From Larus michahellis (lineage: Eukaryota > Chordata > Aves > Charadriiformes > Laridae), in the NCBI RefSeq assembly GCF_964199755.1, contig NC_133918.1, positions 496,001 through 560,000 of the forward strand: a stretch of DNA of 64,000 nucleotides, in the 5' to 3' direction. Positions 47,132-60,100 of the stretch are shown here, piece after piece. Within the stretch, counting starts at the first letter, position 1, and each line of letters opens with the position of its first letter. A program made the translations under genes and the position numbers. Under the pieces are notes generated by a model. That model saw nothing but the letters and a program-made list of their open reading frames with translations, was not told the DNA's origin and made no database searches.

Positions 47132-49740
47132 CTCTCCCCCCACAGCGTGCCCTGAACTCTGGGCAGCAGCAGGGCAGGTCCTGGCTCCTCTTGTTTCCAT
47201 CCCGGAGCTGGGGCAGGATCCCAGCAGCGCCAGCGCCCACCTCAGCATCCTCCCGCCGCCTGAGCAGGCTCCCCGGGAGAGCCCGTATCAATCTCGCAAA
47301 TGGGGCAGGAATTAAAGTGCCAAGCGAAGGAGCTGATTCAGCACAGAGGAAGAGGTGAAGGTAAAAAGTTCAAATAAAAAAATAATAGGCTATTAGATGA
47401 CCTCACTGGCAATGTGTTTTATTTAACATGCTGGTGATGGCTTGGCGATGGCAGCGGTTACTTAGGATGCTATAAAAGTCACGGCTGAACCGTGTTCTCA
47501 GCCACCTTTATGGGCCTTCGTGGTTCTGGGTGCGCTGAGCGCCGGCAGTGACCTCCCAGGGTGCCATCGGTCCCCTGCGGGGTGGCTGGTCCCTCCAGTC
47601 CCGCCGTGTCCCCCTCCTGCAGGTCACCGCTGCGAGGTCGGCAGCATTTTAGCCCTGGTCGCAGGTGAGCGCGGCCTCGGGTGCACGGATGGACGCGTGG
47701 ATGGACAGATGGACACCGGTCCTGCAGGTGCATGTTCAATGTCTGGCTTGGGGGTCTGAGACCCTCCTTTTGCCCTGGAAAACTGGGCACTGCCGGAGCC
47801 GGGGCATCGCCGACAGAAACCGCAGTGAGGGGCTTTGCTGCTCTCTGAAAGCTTTGCCCCGTTGGGGTGCTTCGCCTCTGAGTCAAAGCAGAGCCCCGGG
47901 GCTTGGTGCTGCCTGTCCCCCCCCCCCCGCCACCACCCTGGCTTTCGGATGCTGGAGCTGAATCTGGGGAAGGAAATGAGCAGGGAGACCCCCGTAACCC
48001 CGGTCTCTCGCCTCCCAAAACCCCCGCAGAGGCTGCCCGGGCGCAGGCAGCTCCTTTGGGGCGAGCTGAAGTCTGGGGAGGTGAAAAAGGGAAAAAAAAA
48101 GGCCCCTTTTCCAGCCCAGCAGAAGGAGAGGGGCGAGTTCAGAGGTGCCGGTGCATCACAAATCCCCCCACTTTGTCCCCCCCCTTTCCCATCCCCGCAC
48201 ACTGTACCCGTATTGATCTGTGGAAACAGCCTCTGGCCCCTCCATCCCAGTCGAAGCTCTTGACCAGTGAATCGGGGACACTGGGCTGGCCGCGTCCTCC
48301 CAGCTGTCATGGATGCGGGACCCGCTGCATCCCTGACGGCGCTGTCGGAGCCCGTTCTGGCCCCGCGCGGGGGCAGCGGGGACGGGGGGGCCCTGCCCTG
48401 CTTCTGTCTCTGCTGTGCCGGCTGCTGCTCCCTCCTGCCTCCAGCTTCCCTTTCCCAAGCAGGGAGGGAATTCCCAAACCTGAAGCAACGCAGCCTCGGC
48501 CCCGAATCTGCCCCTTTGTAAGGGCTTGGGCAGCCCGGGGCCCGGTCGGGCCATTACGTGGGGGTCATTACGTGTCCCTCTTCTGCACCTGAGACTGGGC
48601 AGCTCATCACACGGAACCCCATGTTTGCAGATGCCGCCAGGGTTTGTGCTGTGGCCCATCTTGTCCTGCAGCATCATCCCCCGATGACGGGCATCCACGG
48701 GGCGTCTGTATGTCACCCCCTGCCACCGAGCCACCCAGCACGGCTCAGAGGAGACCGCGGTCATCGATCCTCTCTTTAAAAAGCTTTTTATCATGGTTTG
48801 CCCGGACCCCCCCAGGGGTCCCCTGGCCAGGGCTGAGGCAGGGGGGCAAGTGTCCATCACATATCAGGGGTCCCGCGGCTCATGCGTGAGGGCAGGAGAG
48901 CCCCTTACCTGGTGACATCAGTGGTGTCAGGCCCTTTCTGCCACAGTTGATGGGGACAGGGACCTCGTGGTGGCCCCCATGCATCCGCTCCCTCCACACT
49001 CTTCCTCGCTCCAGCCTTTTCCCTATCCGGACCCGTGGTCAGTCCTCAGCTGCTCTGCCCTGTGCCTCAGTTTCCCCCAGGGTGACAGCAGGGGATGCCC
49101 ATGTCCCCCTCATGGCCCTGGACCCCCACAGTGCCCTGCAGTGCAGGGGGGGGCTGTGGGACTCCCCAGACATGGGGGTCCCTGTTCCCAACCCTAAACC
49201 TGCAGCAGGGGGAGGTGGGTGACACCGATGTCACCGTGGGTACCGGGATCCTCCCGCCACCAGTGAGAGAGGGAAACTGGCCAGACTGGGGAGCAGGGGC
49301 TGGCGGTGGCTGAGAAACTGGGTGACCAGCCCTGTCTCCTCCCCAGCACTGGCCCCTGGCCCTGGGGTGGCTGCAGGGTGGCCGGGAGCCAAGGAGGAGG
49401 AAGAGGAGGGTGCGGGTGCCGGGCAGGAAGGAGGGCGGCTGCAGACTGGTTGTGCTGGTTTTGGGGGGGAGGGGGTGAGTTTTTGGGCATTGGAGGTGCC
49501 GAGGGCACCGCAGCTCTGGTCCGGGGGCTCGTGGGAGGCAGCAGCATTGACCGGAGGCAGCACTGTCTGTCCATCGCGCCGTCACGGCCATCACCATCGT
49601 GTCTGCCGGCAGCCGAGCCAGGACCAAAAATTGGAGCATTAACGGGAACCCGGGGAGGTGCCGGCTCGAGGCCGGGGGCTGCACCTGGGGCTGTTCCCAG
49701 GCTGAGAAACAACCCCTGCCCCACAGGGAAAGGCTTCTAA

Positions 49741-49758
49741 ATTATTATTATTATTATT
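49741..49758. repeat. ATT trinucleotide repeat
   Basis: Six ATT units in intergenic DNA. Confidence 0.85.
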
Positions 49759-50109
49759 TTCTCTGAACAAACGGGGCTTTGTAGCTGCTCGCCCGGTTGG
49801 AACGGGGCACCTGGAGCTGCTCGGTCCCCGGGCGAAGGTAAAAACCAGGCTCCGAGGTTTAACTCTTCCCTGCAAGCGCAGGAGGGCCCGGCCGCTGCCA
49901 TGGGGCAGCCCCACAGGGGTCTCCTGTGCCCGCAGAGGGGACACGGTGGGACGGTCATTGCGGCACCCGGAGGAGCATCCTCGGTCCTGGCACGGGGCTG
50001 TGCGCGGCCTCCCGGTGCTCACTTAATTGCCCTGGGGGGAGGGGGGGCGTTCAGCTAATTGCAGGGGGCGATTGATTGGTAAAAATGTCATCTTGGCTGG
50101 CTGTGGTTG

Positions 50110-50720
50110 CCAGGGTGACCTCGGCCGGTCTCGGCCAGCGTTATCGGTTCCTAGGTGCCCAAAGCCACCTGCCGCGTGTCCGTGTCGGGGGGACGCTGGG
50201 GCGGGATGTGGAAATCCTTTTCCTTCCTCCGTATCTGTCCCGCTGCTGTCGGAAGCAGCGAGCGGCTGCGAAAGCCGGGGGGAACGGGGAAGTTTGGGGC
50301 CGGGCTGTGTCCCTGCCATGCCCCGGTGGCCGCTGGCCCGTCCCGGCGGTGACGATGCCACCTTCGTCCGAGCGTCTTCACGAGGCTCCGGCGCTGCACG
50401 TGCTGCGGGGCAGAGGGAGCGGCAGAGGGGAGAAGATGGCAGACGAGGGCCGGAACGCTGAGTTTCTTCACGACTGCTGCTGCAGGGCTGGGAGCTGCCG
50501 GGGCTCGCTGCCGTGGCGGAGGAGCTGCTGGGGCAGCGCAGGCGCGAGAGGCAGGTGATGGGCTCGGGGAGCAGGAAGGGAGAAACCCCGCTTGTGTTTG
50601 GGGAGAGGGGTTGTGTTCACGTTAACGGTTACAATCCGGGGATGGGAAAATCCAAAAAATCGCTGCCAGCGGGGCTGGCTGGACCCCGCCGCGGTCGAGG
50701 GTGGAGAAGCCCCGGTGTCT
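50110..50720. promoter_or_regulatory. CpG-dense intergenic patch, candidate promoter
   Basis: CpG dinucleotides are frequent here. An AAGATGGCAGACG segment (50433-50445) resembles a YY1-type core. A donor-like CAG|GTGATG lies at 50554/50555, preceded by an acceptor-like CTGCTGCAG at 50477-50485. It lies about 6.5 kb upstream of the first certain ATP8B3 exon. It could be the promoter and a 5' exon of ATP8B3 or of a non-coding RNA; no family match supports coding. Confidence 0.35.
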
Positions 50721-53700
50721 GCCTGCTCTCCCCACTGGCGTTTGCTCAGAGCATCAAACCGAAACCTCCCGTCCTGCCCGCTGCCACCCAGGGCTCTCCC
50801 CTCCAGCTGAACCCCTCTCGGCGGCCGCCGGCTTTGATTTCATAATGAACACGTGCCACCGGTCACCAACTTTGCGTGAGAATTACCCATAACTCGTTGA
50901 TTTGGCTTTATCTCGCAGCACCAGCCCCTTGGGCCAGGGCCTGCGTGAGGTTTTCCCCTCTCTTTTCAGGAGCAGCCCCTGGGACGGGGATGCACCCAAA
51001 TCCGCCCCCACCGCAGGTCGGGTGCTGGCCGCTGTCACCCAGCGCCCCGTGGGGACGTGGGGACACAGCGCAACCGCCTTGTTTATGGACCTCCAATGAG
51101 TTATTCATGGCTGCGTAGTAAATTCTTTATGGACTGTTGGGCCAGCGCTTGGTTAATTGCCTCCGGGTTTCTGTGGTTAATTGCAGCGAGCAATTAATCT
51201 AATGGTGGCTGAGGCAGGACCACTACAGTGGGGCCTCTCGGCGTGCGGGGCGGGATGGGAGAGCTGGGTGACACCAGGCTGGCTCTGGTCTCGTTAGCTG
51301 CCGTCACTAACGAGGTGGCCTCTGTCCCCAGCTGGGTTTGCAGTCCCCGCTGTCACCTCGGGAGTGCTTGGAGGCGGCGCGGTTCCTTTGCGCCTTCGGC
51401 CTCCTCTTCCTCAGCTGGCCCCTGCTCCCACCTTCCTCCATCTCCAAGGCACAGCCTCAGCCCCTGATCCCGGCGGCTCTGGAGAGGGGAAACCGAGCAC
51501 TCCCCAGTGAAACCAGTTCAGCGCTGGTGCGGCCCAAATCTGCCTGTTTTCTGCCTAAACACCGCCCCGGCGATGCTCATGCCCACCTGCGGTCCCAGTC
51601 TGGGACAACCTGCCTGCCCACCGGGACAGTGGCAGGGACGCCCCGGCCGTGACACCGTGTCCCTGTTCCCCAGCAGATCCCACGGGAACGGCTCCTGCGG
51701 CAGCAGCTCCGGGTTGTTTCGAGCCAAGCTGCGGCGAGACGATAAATCAGGGCCGGTTTTGAGCCCGTGGCCGGCTGCCAGGCAGGGAGGGGAGCCGGGG
51801 GGGGCGCAGGGAGGGCGCCCCGGAAGCAGGCAGGGAGCGGCAGGCCGCCAGGACGGGCGCAGGCAGGGCCGGAGGTGTGTCACAGGCCGTCCCCACGGCC
51901 CCCGCCCGGGGCAGGACGGGTGGCAGCAGTCCCGCTTGCCACGGCGCGGGCAGGAGCTCGGCGGCTGCGGGCAGGATCGGTGCAGGTACGGGGACACGGC
52001 GCGGGGGGGGGGGGCAGGGAGTGTGGCACGGTGTCCCCCTCCTCAGGGCAGCAGGAGCTGCCATCCTCATCCTCTCCTTCCCTTCAGGGCACCCATGGGT
52101 GCCGACCCCCCCTGAGTGGGGTGGGTCCCTGGGGGCTCTCCCGGGGGCTGCATCCCTGTGGGCCCCAGGGAGGTGGGGGGAGCCCCCCCCCGCCTCTCGC
52201 AACGCTGCGGTTGGATACTGGGCATGGAGAAGCTAAAAAGCTCTCCAAAAGGAGATGGGGACGGGGAATCCTTTTCACCCGGGCTGCCATCAAAACGGGT
52301 GGGAAAAAAACAGAGTGAGCGGAGGGAAACTCGCGGCCCCGGGCACGTCCTTGGAGCTGGGCTCCAAAAACACACCCCCCCCACCCGAGAGGCTTGAACG
52401 AGCCGTGACCCACCCGGCTGGGGTGTGGGGGCGTTTCCGGCGTGACGAGGGCAGGAGGAAGCCATGAGCCGGCGCCAACCGCTGCCCACTCATTGCCCGC
52501 TGTCACCCAGGGCTGCCACTGCCGGGCCCAGCCTGGGGCGACGCCGGGGCCCGTGGCAGCCGGGGGTTGGCGGTGGCGGGGGGTCCCCAGGGTGGCGGGG
52601 CACCGGTCCCCGGGGATGCTGCGAGCAGGTAAACAACGGCAGCGCTCACAGGGCCGCTTGCAGCAGCGCCCACCAGCCCCGGGCAGGGGACGTGGGGGTC
52701 AGGCTGGTCCCGTCCCCCCCTTTTCTGTGCGCAGGAGGGGCAGAAAGGTGACCAGAAACCCCTGGCCGCCGGCTCTGGCTGCGCTGGGTCTGCTGGGAGC
52801 TCCCAGGGAGCCCAAGGCATTAATTCCTGTACTGACCAACAACTCACCATTTATCCGGAGATTTCAGGAACAAACCCCCGTGGCAGCGGGTGGGATCAGC
52901 GACCGACATAAATCTCCGCGTGTTTCACTAACCCCAGCCAAAGCCTTCGTGGCGCGGTGCCAGTTCCTGCTTAAAACCGCTCTATTTGCATTCGGCCGTG
53001 CAAACCTCTGCTAGCCTAAAACTACATTTTTGGGGTGAGAAAGCCCCGCTTTGGGTCTTGTTAGCACCCGGCAGCAGCGCACGGCTGCTCTACAGCCGGG
53101 GACCGGTGGGACGGGACGTTCCCTGCTGGGCCGGGTGGACCGACCGGTTCATCCCAGGCATCGACTTGGAGGAACATCCCGTAGGTTAATAAATCACTGT
53201 TGGTTTAAGATGTGGTGCGGAGTCAGAGGATGGCCCGTGCCTTTGGCCATCGCTGGCCCATTCTCGGCCCCAGGAAGCCCCGGGGTGGGGCAAGTGTGGG
53301 GTTTGGCCGCCTACCCCCGCCCCCCCGGCTGGGGCTGGCAGGGCGCCCTGGCACCCGCCTCCAGCCTGTTCCCGCCTATCCGAAGTACGATTTTTTTTTT
53401 TGCGAATTATCGAAGGCGAACGTGTGAGGTTTGTAGAGAAGTTTCTTGGAACTGAAGTTTCTTGGATGCCTCCTTGGAAGGATTTCTCCAGTGCTCTGAA
53501 TCACTCTTTTTTTTCCCCTTTTTTTTCCCCTGCTCCTGGGCTCTGGCAAGGGCTCAGCTCCACGGAGGGTCCTGCATCTGCCAACTGCAGGTGCTTAATG
53601 AGCTGCGGTTTTGCCTGGCATCGTGCTTTGGAGCAGATGAGTGGCACCAAGGGGGTAATGGCCGTCGTTACTGGGTACAATGGGGCTGAGAGACGCCAAG

Positions 53701-56316
53701 CACAGCAGGGATTGATGGATATTCAACTTCAGGCCAGATCTTGAGCGTAAGGGGGACCTTCTGAAAGGATGACCAGAAAGAACTCTAAGGTCTTCCGGTG
53801 TATCCTGAGGAGACTCAGGGCAGGGCGGGCTTCGACCCTTTGATTGAAGCTGGTTTGGAAGCAGTGAGCTCAAGCAAACATCTTGGCACGCATCACTGTC
53901 GGCCTCAGCTTTAATATTAATGCCCTGGAACGAGGAGCAAGGTCAGAAGGTGCTTTGAGGACCGGGTCGGGGCCCTGAGGGCATTAACGGCCCTGAGCAG
54001 CCTCATAAGGGACCTCTCCCACACCTTCCCATGGCCATGGGGCTCCATTTAAGCTCAGCCCTGGGGCACAGTCCTAGCCTAAGCTTTACTGTAGGTGGGT
54101 CTGTCTCCAGCTTGGCCATGGCCCCAGCCCCCTACCCATGGACCGACTTTCTGGCTTGGCCTTGGAGCTGTCTTGTCCCAGTGGACCTGCTCAGCAACCA
54201 GTGGACCATGTCTCACCTCGGCCTTTGTCACCAGACCTGATCTTGACCTGCGTGTTGACTTCTTGGCTTGAATCTCGACCTACCTCATCATCACAAGCCT
54301 GACTGGAGATCTGGGCTTGGGGTTGACCCTGGCTGCCCTCCCTGGCTCTGCCCTGCCTGCCCATGGCTGGGGACTGCAGGATGGATGGGCTGGTGAGGAC
54401 CTTGCTGTGCCCTGGCCCAGTGCTGGGGATGGAGTCACGGCAGGGATGGTTACCTCCACCGCTCCGAGCCAAGGGGCACTGGCTGGGTTAGAGGGATGTG
54501 AGCAGGTGGCTCAGTTTTCCCCATTCTGAATACCCTGACGTTCATTTTGTCTCCTGTTGGATGTTCCCTGCCGTGCGGGTACCTCCATTTAGCCCATATC
54601 CCTTGGCCCATTTGTGGTCCACGAGGAGCAGGTATCCCTGTGTGGCCGGGGGAGCCCACCCCTCTGTTGGGACGGGGCTGGGAAACGTGTCTGCCAGGAG
54701 CAGGAGACGGAGGGCAGTTTGGTGTCCCCTCCTTGTCCCTCTGCAACCAGATGCAGCCCAGAATTGTCAGTCTGCAGAGAAAGCTGGTCCCAGGTGACGG
54801 CTTCACTGAGCCGAGGACAGGAGAGGGGTCGCAGCAGGGAGGAAGATGGGAGATTTGCATTTCTCTGTGTGAAATCCTTTGCCACCTCATTTTGCCCAAA
54901 CAAAGTGGGAACAGCCAGTCTGGGCATCAAGGGGCTTCTGTGCAGCTGGGGATGGAGGAAATCTCGTCCTTCCGGGTACCCCTGCTCTTCCCCCTCCCTC
55001 TTACCTGTGGGACAAACGGTAGCTGGAGCCGTGGGATGTAGCACGAGTGTCCCACCACGTGCAGCAGCTCCCTGCCACCCTTCTTTCCTTCTCAGCCCTG
55101 CTGTGAACATACAGGGGGGCCCCAAATGTGCTGACTTCATGGGTGACACTTAGGACCCAACTACAGTGACAAATGCTGAGTCCTCAGTGGTAAAGACGGA
55201 CGATGTTGTGGGTCAAAGCTTTTTTGGGAGGCAAGCTCTTGGACGCAGCGGCCAAAGGTCTCTTTGACCTGGGAGGAGGTGACAGCTCTGGCCCGGCTGG
55301 TGGCATCCGTGAGCATCTCGGGGCAGCGTCATGTGTCGGGGCAAACCGGTATGAAATTGCCTTGTACCACGAGGAACAGTAGGGCGAGAAGTAGACACTT
55401 TGGTGAAAGAATGGGAAAAAAGAAGTGATCAAAGGAGTGAGATAAAAAATAATGGCAGGGACAGACTTCTGTGTGGGATTATTTAATAATAAGGTAATTA
55501 ATGCTTTATACCTCACTGACTCCTTTCATGTAAGGATCACAAAGCGCTTCACAAACATTAATTAATCTTCCCTAACATCCCTGCAGGGAAGGTCACTGAG
55601 CTACTGAGCGTAAGGGAAATCTTGTCATTGATGAAGGTGGCGGCTCTCTAGGCATGACGGGTGCTTGGGTGTGATGGCAGGACGGGGAGAGTTTCTGTTC
55701 CTCGCTGATGACTTCAAATGATTTCCCATAACTTCCCCAGAGAGGAAGAATGTCTTTTAGTTGTCATGGCCAGCTGGGACTGGGCGAAGGTGGGTCTGAA
55801 AGATGACCCACGCCAAAGCCGTTGAGCATCCCTGAGGACACTGAGAAGGGGTCTGTCCTGGCAACCCCCAGCACCCAGGGCAAGGTTTGAGTAGCGTAAG
55901 GCACCTGCAAAGGGCAAATCTGTGACTGTTGGACAAAAATGCCAGGGCGAAGTGGATTTCAATTCACATCTGACCTGTGGATGGTCCCGCAAAAGGTGGA
56001 GAAAAAAACATCAGGCACCAAAGGGAGAAAGACATTTTCTGATGACAAATATTCAGCCTGACGTCCCTGATCTGATGGCTACAGAGGACTGCCTGCCAAT
56101 GTGGGCTCTTACATCTCCAGGGTATTAAAAAGGTCTAAGTTAGTTTGTGGCTCCAGGGAAGACACTCATCCCCAGCTGTGCTCACAAGTGTCCCTTCTGC
56201 ATGCTGTCCTGCCCTGGAGAGGTGGAGGGCCCAGCTTTGGGATGTGGGAGCGTCCCGGTGGGATCACACTGTCATTGCTCGGCGTTGCAAATACTTTTGG
56301 TTGTCCTTGTCCCTAG

Positions 56317-56391
56317 ATCCTGGCAGCGGTGCTGGCATGGCTGCGCAAGACCCAGCCTTGGGCTGCCTGCATGGAAAGAAGCAACTGCCAG
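56317..56391 (+). CDS. ATP8B3: Possible first coding exon of ATP8B3
   Basis: A good acceptor (TTGTCCCTAG) and donor (CAG|GTCAGT) bound 75 bases. An ATG at 56337 reads MAAQDPALGCLHGKKQLP and leaves one base (G). That is exactly the phase needed by the next exon, making Ala before FTWEV. The frame is also open back to the acceptor, so it could be an internal exon. The N-terminus of P4-ATPases is poorly conserved, so similarity cannot decide. Confidence 0.45.
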
Positions 56392-57013
56392 GTCAGTGAG
56401 CAATAAGTCTGGTTTGGGTTTTTTTTCCCCGTTTTTAGAGAGTTTATGAGAAAGTTGACTGTGGGACAGAGTTTTGAGATGGGGAAGAAGCAGATTTGGG
56501 GTGAAATGATCTGGAAGGATTGGCCGTCAGCTGGGGTGCAGCAGTTGGGGAACATGGCCAGGATGTCCCTTGCTTGGTGGTATCTGCACCGAGATAGCAA
56601 AAAAACGAATCGGGAGAGGAACGACCAGCCTTCAGAATAGCAAAGAAGGAGGAGTCATCCTTCACCTGGCCTGATTTTACTGTTCAATCAAAACCTGAGC
56701 CCAAACGGTTAGCCTGAGGCTGGGAGGGGAAGTGTGCGCAGCGGTCTCTGGGAGTAGTCTCTGGAAGCTTCTGGCCTCCTGCGTCCTCTGTCCATTCTGT
56801 GACCCAGCTGACCCCAAAGATCCAGCTCTGTCCCAGTTTGTTCCTCCAGCTCCTCTCAAGCTGTAGGTGCAGGATGGAAAGCCCACCTTGCCAGCAGTGG
56901 GTCACCATGAGCCCAATGGCACCATCACTGGTCCTTGTGTCCTTGGAGACCAGAGGCTGGTGGCCAGGGCCTGGCTCTAACGAGAGCTGGTGGACATCCA
57001 CTTGCTTTTCCAG

Positions 57014-57105
57014 CTTTCACCTGGGAGGTGAGGGCCAACAACCGAAACTACCACATGCAGTTCAAGAAGAAATTTGCCTTCTGTCTGACGAAGAAGAAGT
57101 ACGCG
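57014..57105 (+). CDS. ATP8B3: ATP8B3 exon a
   Basis: Enters in phase 1, then [20 protein letters not shown] and [10 protein letters not shown]. Conserved cytosolic segment before helix 1. TTTTCCAG acceptor, GCG|GTGAGT donor. Confidence 0.93.
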
Positions 57106-60100
57106 GTGAGTCAGCCTGGGCCAGCCCTGGGCCATTTCTTTACCCAGCCCCTGATTCCTGAGCTGGCGGTGGTCGGGGGCGACATGACAGAGAAGCTGCA
57201 GAGACGTTCCAGTAGGATGGAGCGTCACATACATAATCCTCAGGGAAGAGGAAGGGCTGCTCCCTGCCTGGTGCCCCAGGTGCCCTCTGAAGCTGTCAGA
57301 CAAGGAGCAGAACTGTACGAAGGATACTTTTTAGTCTGATGGTCAAATCAAAAGAAAGATTTTTGAAAACGTTTTGGTTGAACAAAAACACATTATTTTT
57401 TTACAGCTAAATAATGACCATCTAGCCGAGGGGGTCCGTTACATATGCTTTAGATGATCAGAAGCAAATTATTTTGTTTCAATTTTATATGGCCCTTTGC
57501 TCTAATAAATCTTTTTTTTTTCTTATGGCTTTGGTAAATTTTTAAAGTCATCTCTTACGCAATGAAAAGTCATAAAAACACCCGATTTTTTTGATATTTT
57601 CAAAACGCATCCTTGATTTCATGTGGCTGAGATCCCGCTGCCTTTCTCTTGCAGGGCAATGCCATTAAGACAGCCAAGTACAACATCTTTACCTTCCTGC
57701 CACTAAACCTCTACGAGCAGTTCCACCGAATGGCCAACGTCTACTTCGTCTTTGTCATCCTCCTACAGGTGAGATGGACACCAAGAGCAAGCGCGTGTGA
57801 GACTGTCTAGCAAAGGAGGGTTGTCTGGTGTTTGGAGCAGGGGACTTTGGTCTAAGGTGGCGTTAAGGATGCTGCTTTTCAGTGGTGTTCATTGTCTTTC
57901 GTGAACTCCGAAAGGTTTATCCTATGTTAAGTCTGGTTACTTTAAAGTGATTGGGTTTGGATGTAGACCACACCTGAAAATAGAATTCCTACCCTCCAAA
58001 TTCAGGGACTCACAGGCATTTCACACACCCACTTTAAAAAGAGGTGGAAATTCAACAAAACAGTTCTCTGTAGACAGAGATGGTGATTTGATTTGTCTTA
58101 AGACAGGCTCCTGCCATCATAGAATCATAGAATGTGTTGGGTTGGAAGGGACCTTTAAAGGTCATCTAGTCCAACCTCCCTGCAGTGAGCAGGGACATCT
58201 TCAACTAGGTCCTCACGTGCTGGCTGGGGAGGGGAGCCGGAAGTGAGGAATCACCTCAAGTGCCCTGAGGTGGGATGAAAATTGTGTCCGTGGTCTAAAA
58301 TTCTCTTTCTCCAGACCTTCCCTGAGATCTCCACGCTGCCCTGGTTCACTCTGCTCTTCCCTCTGAGCTGCCTTCTCACCATCCGGGGTCTACGAGACCT
58401 GATTGATGACATTGTGAGTACGAGTTGGAGGAAAAGGCTGTGAGTGTTGGGTGTAGGTCCTGGGTGGGACAATCAACAGAAAGGGCCCCTTTGCTGTGGG
58501 GTGAACCCAAAATCTTGGGAGCTGCTGTCATTTGTCATTCCTGAGGTACCATCAACTCTACCATGTCCAAAACACTTTGTATCTCCCCTTGGGAAGGATG
58601 TGACCTTGGGGTCTTGCTTTCCTTGGGGTCTAGACCCCCCCATCTCTGTCATCTTTAATATCTTGACCAATGGCTGTATTCCCAGGTTGGTCCCCAGAAA
58701 TACCTTGGGGGAATTTTGCCTCTTTATTCATCAGAATACATCTTCCAATTGCTTCGTAAAGCAGATCTTGCCCTGGGGCTGAGGAGGCAGATTGTGGCAT
58801 TAAGAAGGTTCTTTTCACGGGACAAGGCAGTCTGGCATGTCTCATCCCTTTCTTTTGGCCTCTTTTTGTCTCTCCTCTGTGCAGGGCCGTCACCAAAGTG
58901 ACAGAAACATCAACAGCAGGCCATGTGAAATCCTGTCTGGGAAGAGGTGAGGGGCTTTGGGAAGCTGTACCCGTATTTTCCAGGCCTGTGTGGAATGATG
59001 GATCATCTGAAGTGCTGAGCATCCTTGAGCATAGCAGCTGAGAAGGGTTTTGGTGGGAACGTCCCTGACTCTGCAAACTCCCATCACCTCCCAAAATCTC
59101 CTGCTGGTCCAGCCGTTCCCTTGTGGGGATGATCATACCCTGGTCACAGGCTAAAAAAAAGCCCTGATTTGCTGTGATACACTGTGGGAGGACGGTTTTC
59201 AGGCCACAGAATTTCCTCAGGTCTTCATATCTAACCCATGGAGTCATATTCCTACTAAACACTGGGAAGGACCAACATTTCCCACCCGTGTCCAGGGGGC
59301 CGCAAGTCCCTGCCACCTGTAGGTACGGGGGATGTGGATGTGACAAACGGGTACTTGTGCCATCCTCAGTGCTCAGCTGTCCTTTGGTCATGCAGATGGG
59401 AGGCCGCCATGGTGGCAAAGGAACCAAGAATCTGGAGAACCCATGCAAGAAGCTGGGACAGACACAGGCTGGCCCAGAGGACAGAAACAGCCGCGGCCCC
59501 CATTCCCCCTGTTCCGTGAGGATAAAAATTTCTCCCCTAATTCTCCCGCAGCTTCCGCTGGCAGAAATGGCGCGACATCTGCGTCGGGGACATCGTCCGC
59601 CTGCGTAAGGAGAGCTTCGTCCCGGTGAGCGGTGCCCCGGAGCTGGCTGCGTGCCGGGGGTGGCGGGGGGCAGTTTCAGCAAGGAGGGGCTCAGCCGGGG
59701 GCTCTCTCCCCATTTTTTGCTCTTCAAGGCCGACATGCTCTTGCTGTGCAGCTCGGAGCCCAGCAGCCTGTGCTACGTGGAGACTGCCGACATCGATGGG
59801 TGAGGAGAGGGGCAGGGGAGCGCTGCTGCAGTGGGAGGAGAGGGGCAGAGACATCCCAGCCAACGGCTGGAGCCTCCAAGTCTTGAGGCCCCCCCCTCCA
59901 TTAGGTCAGGCAACTGGGAGGGCTGCAAGTCCAGCAGAAACCATGGGATTTGGGGGAACCTCTGAAAGCTAAACTTACAGACACCCCAGAAATGGGATTG
60001 GAGCCCCAAATCTTGAAAACGGGAGTCCAAAAACACTTTTGAGGCTTCCATAGAGCAACTGGTGACCTCGGGCATCTCTCTTCCTCTCCGAGGACAGCAG

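Larger units (their letters stand above)
46101..56316. other. Intergenic region between REXO1 and ATP8B3
   Basis: About 10 kb, mostly very GC-rich up to about 53.4 kb, then more ordinary. It holds a CR1 copy at 46530-47131, an ATT repeat at 49741-49758, a CpG-dense patch at 50110-50720, and short G, C and T homopolymers. It may contain the ATP8B3 promoter and 5' UTR exons, but no promoter could be assigned with confidence. Confidence 0.6.

Noticed and set aside
47471-47478. TATAAAAG resembling a TATA box
   Set aside because: A single short match in an AT-rich patch next to CR1, with no gene start downstream.
50436-50558. ATG-initiated frame MADEGRNAEF... in the CpG patch
   Set aside because: It soon becomes Cys/Arg/Gly-rich and its phase at the nearby donor does not fit ATP8B3 exon a.
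58630-59736. 368-codon open frame on the minus strand
   Set aside because: It lies antisense to ATP8B3 exons and introns, with no recognisable domain. The + strand exons have family motifs and splice sites.
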